The notes under the pieces were generated by a model. That model had not been told where the DNA came from and did no database searches. It worked only from the letters and a program-made list of their open reading frames with translations. From Clostridiales bacterium (GTDB lineage: Bacteria; Bacillota; Clostridia; Lachnospirales; JAITVM01): a DNA stretch of 5,247 nt. Where the stretch lies: positions 1 through 5,247 of the forward strand of contig JAITVM010000259.1 in the NCBI GenBank assembly GCA_031285815.1, given 5' to 3'. The position numbers and the translations under genes were made by a program. Shown one piece after another: positions 4,766 through 5,247 of this stretch (positions are counted from its first letter, which is position 1; every line of letters begins with the position of its first letter).

Positions 4766-5247
4766 CTAAATATCTAAGGCGCTTATTGCTTCAGGCTCTA
4801 TTACTGGCAATTGTGATAAATTAGAATAGCCATAATATTTTAGAAACTCCTCTGTAGTACCGAATAAAATCGGTTTCCCAGGCGATTCGCGCCGGCCCTT
4901 TTCACAGACTAAGTTATATTCTATTAGCTTATTAACCGAATGCTCAGCACTAACCCCCCTTATCTCTTCTATATCAGATTTTGTAACCGGCTGTTTATAT
5001 GCAATAATCGCAAGGGTTTCTAATAGTGGCTGGGTCAGCTTCTTTTTTTGGCTTGATGAAAATAATGTTTTAATATATTCAAAATATTCCGGGTTGCTAC
5101 ATAATTGAAAACTATCTTCCACTTCAATAATTATAAAGCCGCGTTTGCCCATTAAATATTTTTCGGAAAGGGATTTAACTAAGCACTTGGCAGTTTCTAT
5201 GTTAGTATTTAAAACAGCAGATATTTTTTTAATGTGGACTGGCCCCC
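4766..5247 (-). CDS. scpB: ScpB, segregation and condensation protein B; N-terminus beyond the window
   Basis: The frame stays open from its TAG stop (4766-4768) to the right edge, giving 159 visible residues. The portion upstream of the internal ATG at 5152 reads GPVHIKKISAVLNTN and onward, matching the ScpB first winged-helix start (usually preceded by an E-A-L-L-F-x-S-G-E sequence), so the true start is probably some 15 codons outside and the ATG at 5152 is internal. The hallmark AIIAYKQPVTKSDIEEIRGV lies at about residues 79-98 of the fragment, followed by GRRESPGKPILFGTT at about 117-131. ScpB dimers with ScpA bridge the SMC ATPase heads in the condensin-like complex that compacts and segregates the chromosome. 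The C-terminal tail is short. scpA would be expected immediately upstream. Confidence 0.95.
   Translation of the reverse strand, partial: GPVHIKKISAVLNTNIETAKCLVKSLSEKYLMGKRGFIIIEVEDSFQLCSNPEYFEYIKTLFSSSQKKKLTQPLLETLAIIAYKQPVTKSDIEEIRGVSAEHSVNKLIEYNLVCEKGRRESPGKPILFGTTEEFLKYYGYSNLSQLPVIEPEAISALDI

Noticed and set aside
1..5247. New defence system, mobile element, CRISPR array or RNA gene
   Set aside because: All seven genes belong to known families, share one strand and have short gaps; no terminal repeats, transposase, integrase, repeat-spacer pattern or tRNA-like fold was seen.

Overview
The window is a fully co-directional, AT-rich stretch of bacterial chromosome; every gene reads on the minus strand, so transcription runs from right (5247) to left (1). 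The content and order (scpB, then a DacF-type D-Ala-D-Ala carboxypeptidase, then an RluB-type pseudouridine synthase) match what I know of clostridial Firmicutes. The left end enters the division/cell-wall (dcw) cluster through mraZ and the first codons of a probable rsmH. Strong AGGAGG-like ribosome sites, common TTG/GTG starts and low GC fit a Clostridia-class organism. I cannot name the genus.

Layout in transcription order: scpB (chromosome segregation; its 5' end lies beyond the right edge); a 108-base gap with a candidate promoter and an 11-bp perfect inverted repeat that traps the next start codon; dacF (peptidoglycan carboxypeptidase); a long-stem terminator; rluB (23S rRNA pseudouridine synthase); a nucleotidyltransferase of unknown substrate; a stand-alone DHH-family phosphoesterase; a strong intrinsic terminator; a sigma-A-like promoter with three TGG boxes at exact 10-bp spacing; mraZ; and the start of rsmH one base after the mraZ stop.

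The genes do not form one pathway. scpB, dacF and rluB are a common clostridial neighbourhood joining chromosome segregation, wall maturation and ribosome modification; spmA and spmB, which often sit between dacF and rluB in spore formers, are absent here. The nucleotidyltransferase and DHH genes are accessory metabolic genes whose substrates cannot be read from sequence. The dcw cluster then starts as a separate transcription unit, apparently autoregulated by MraZ.

I see no mobile element, CRISPR array, tRNA, rRNA or toxin-antitoxin pair, and no clear new multi-gene system. The most interesting signals are regulatory: the MraZ-box array that overlaps both the likely transcription start and the mraZ ribosome site, and the hairpin that buries the dacF start codon. 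All intergenic gaps are under 200 bases and each is described.
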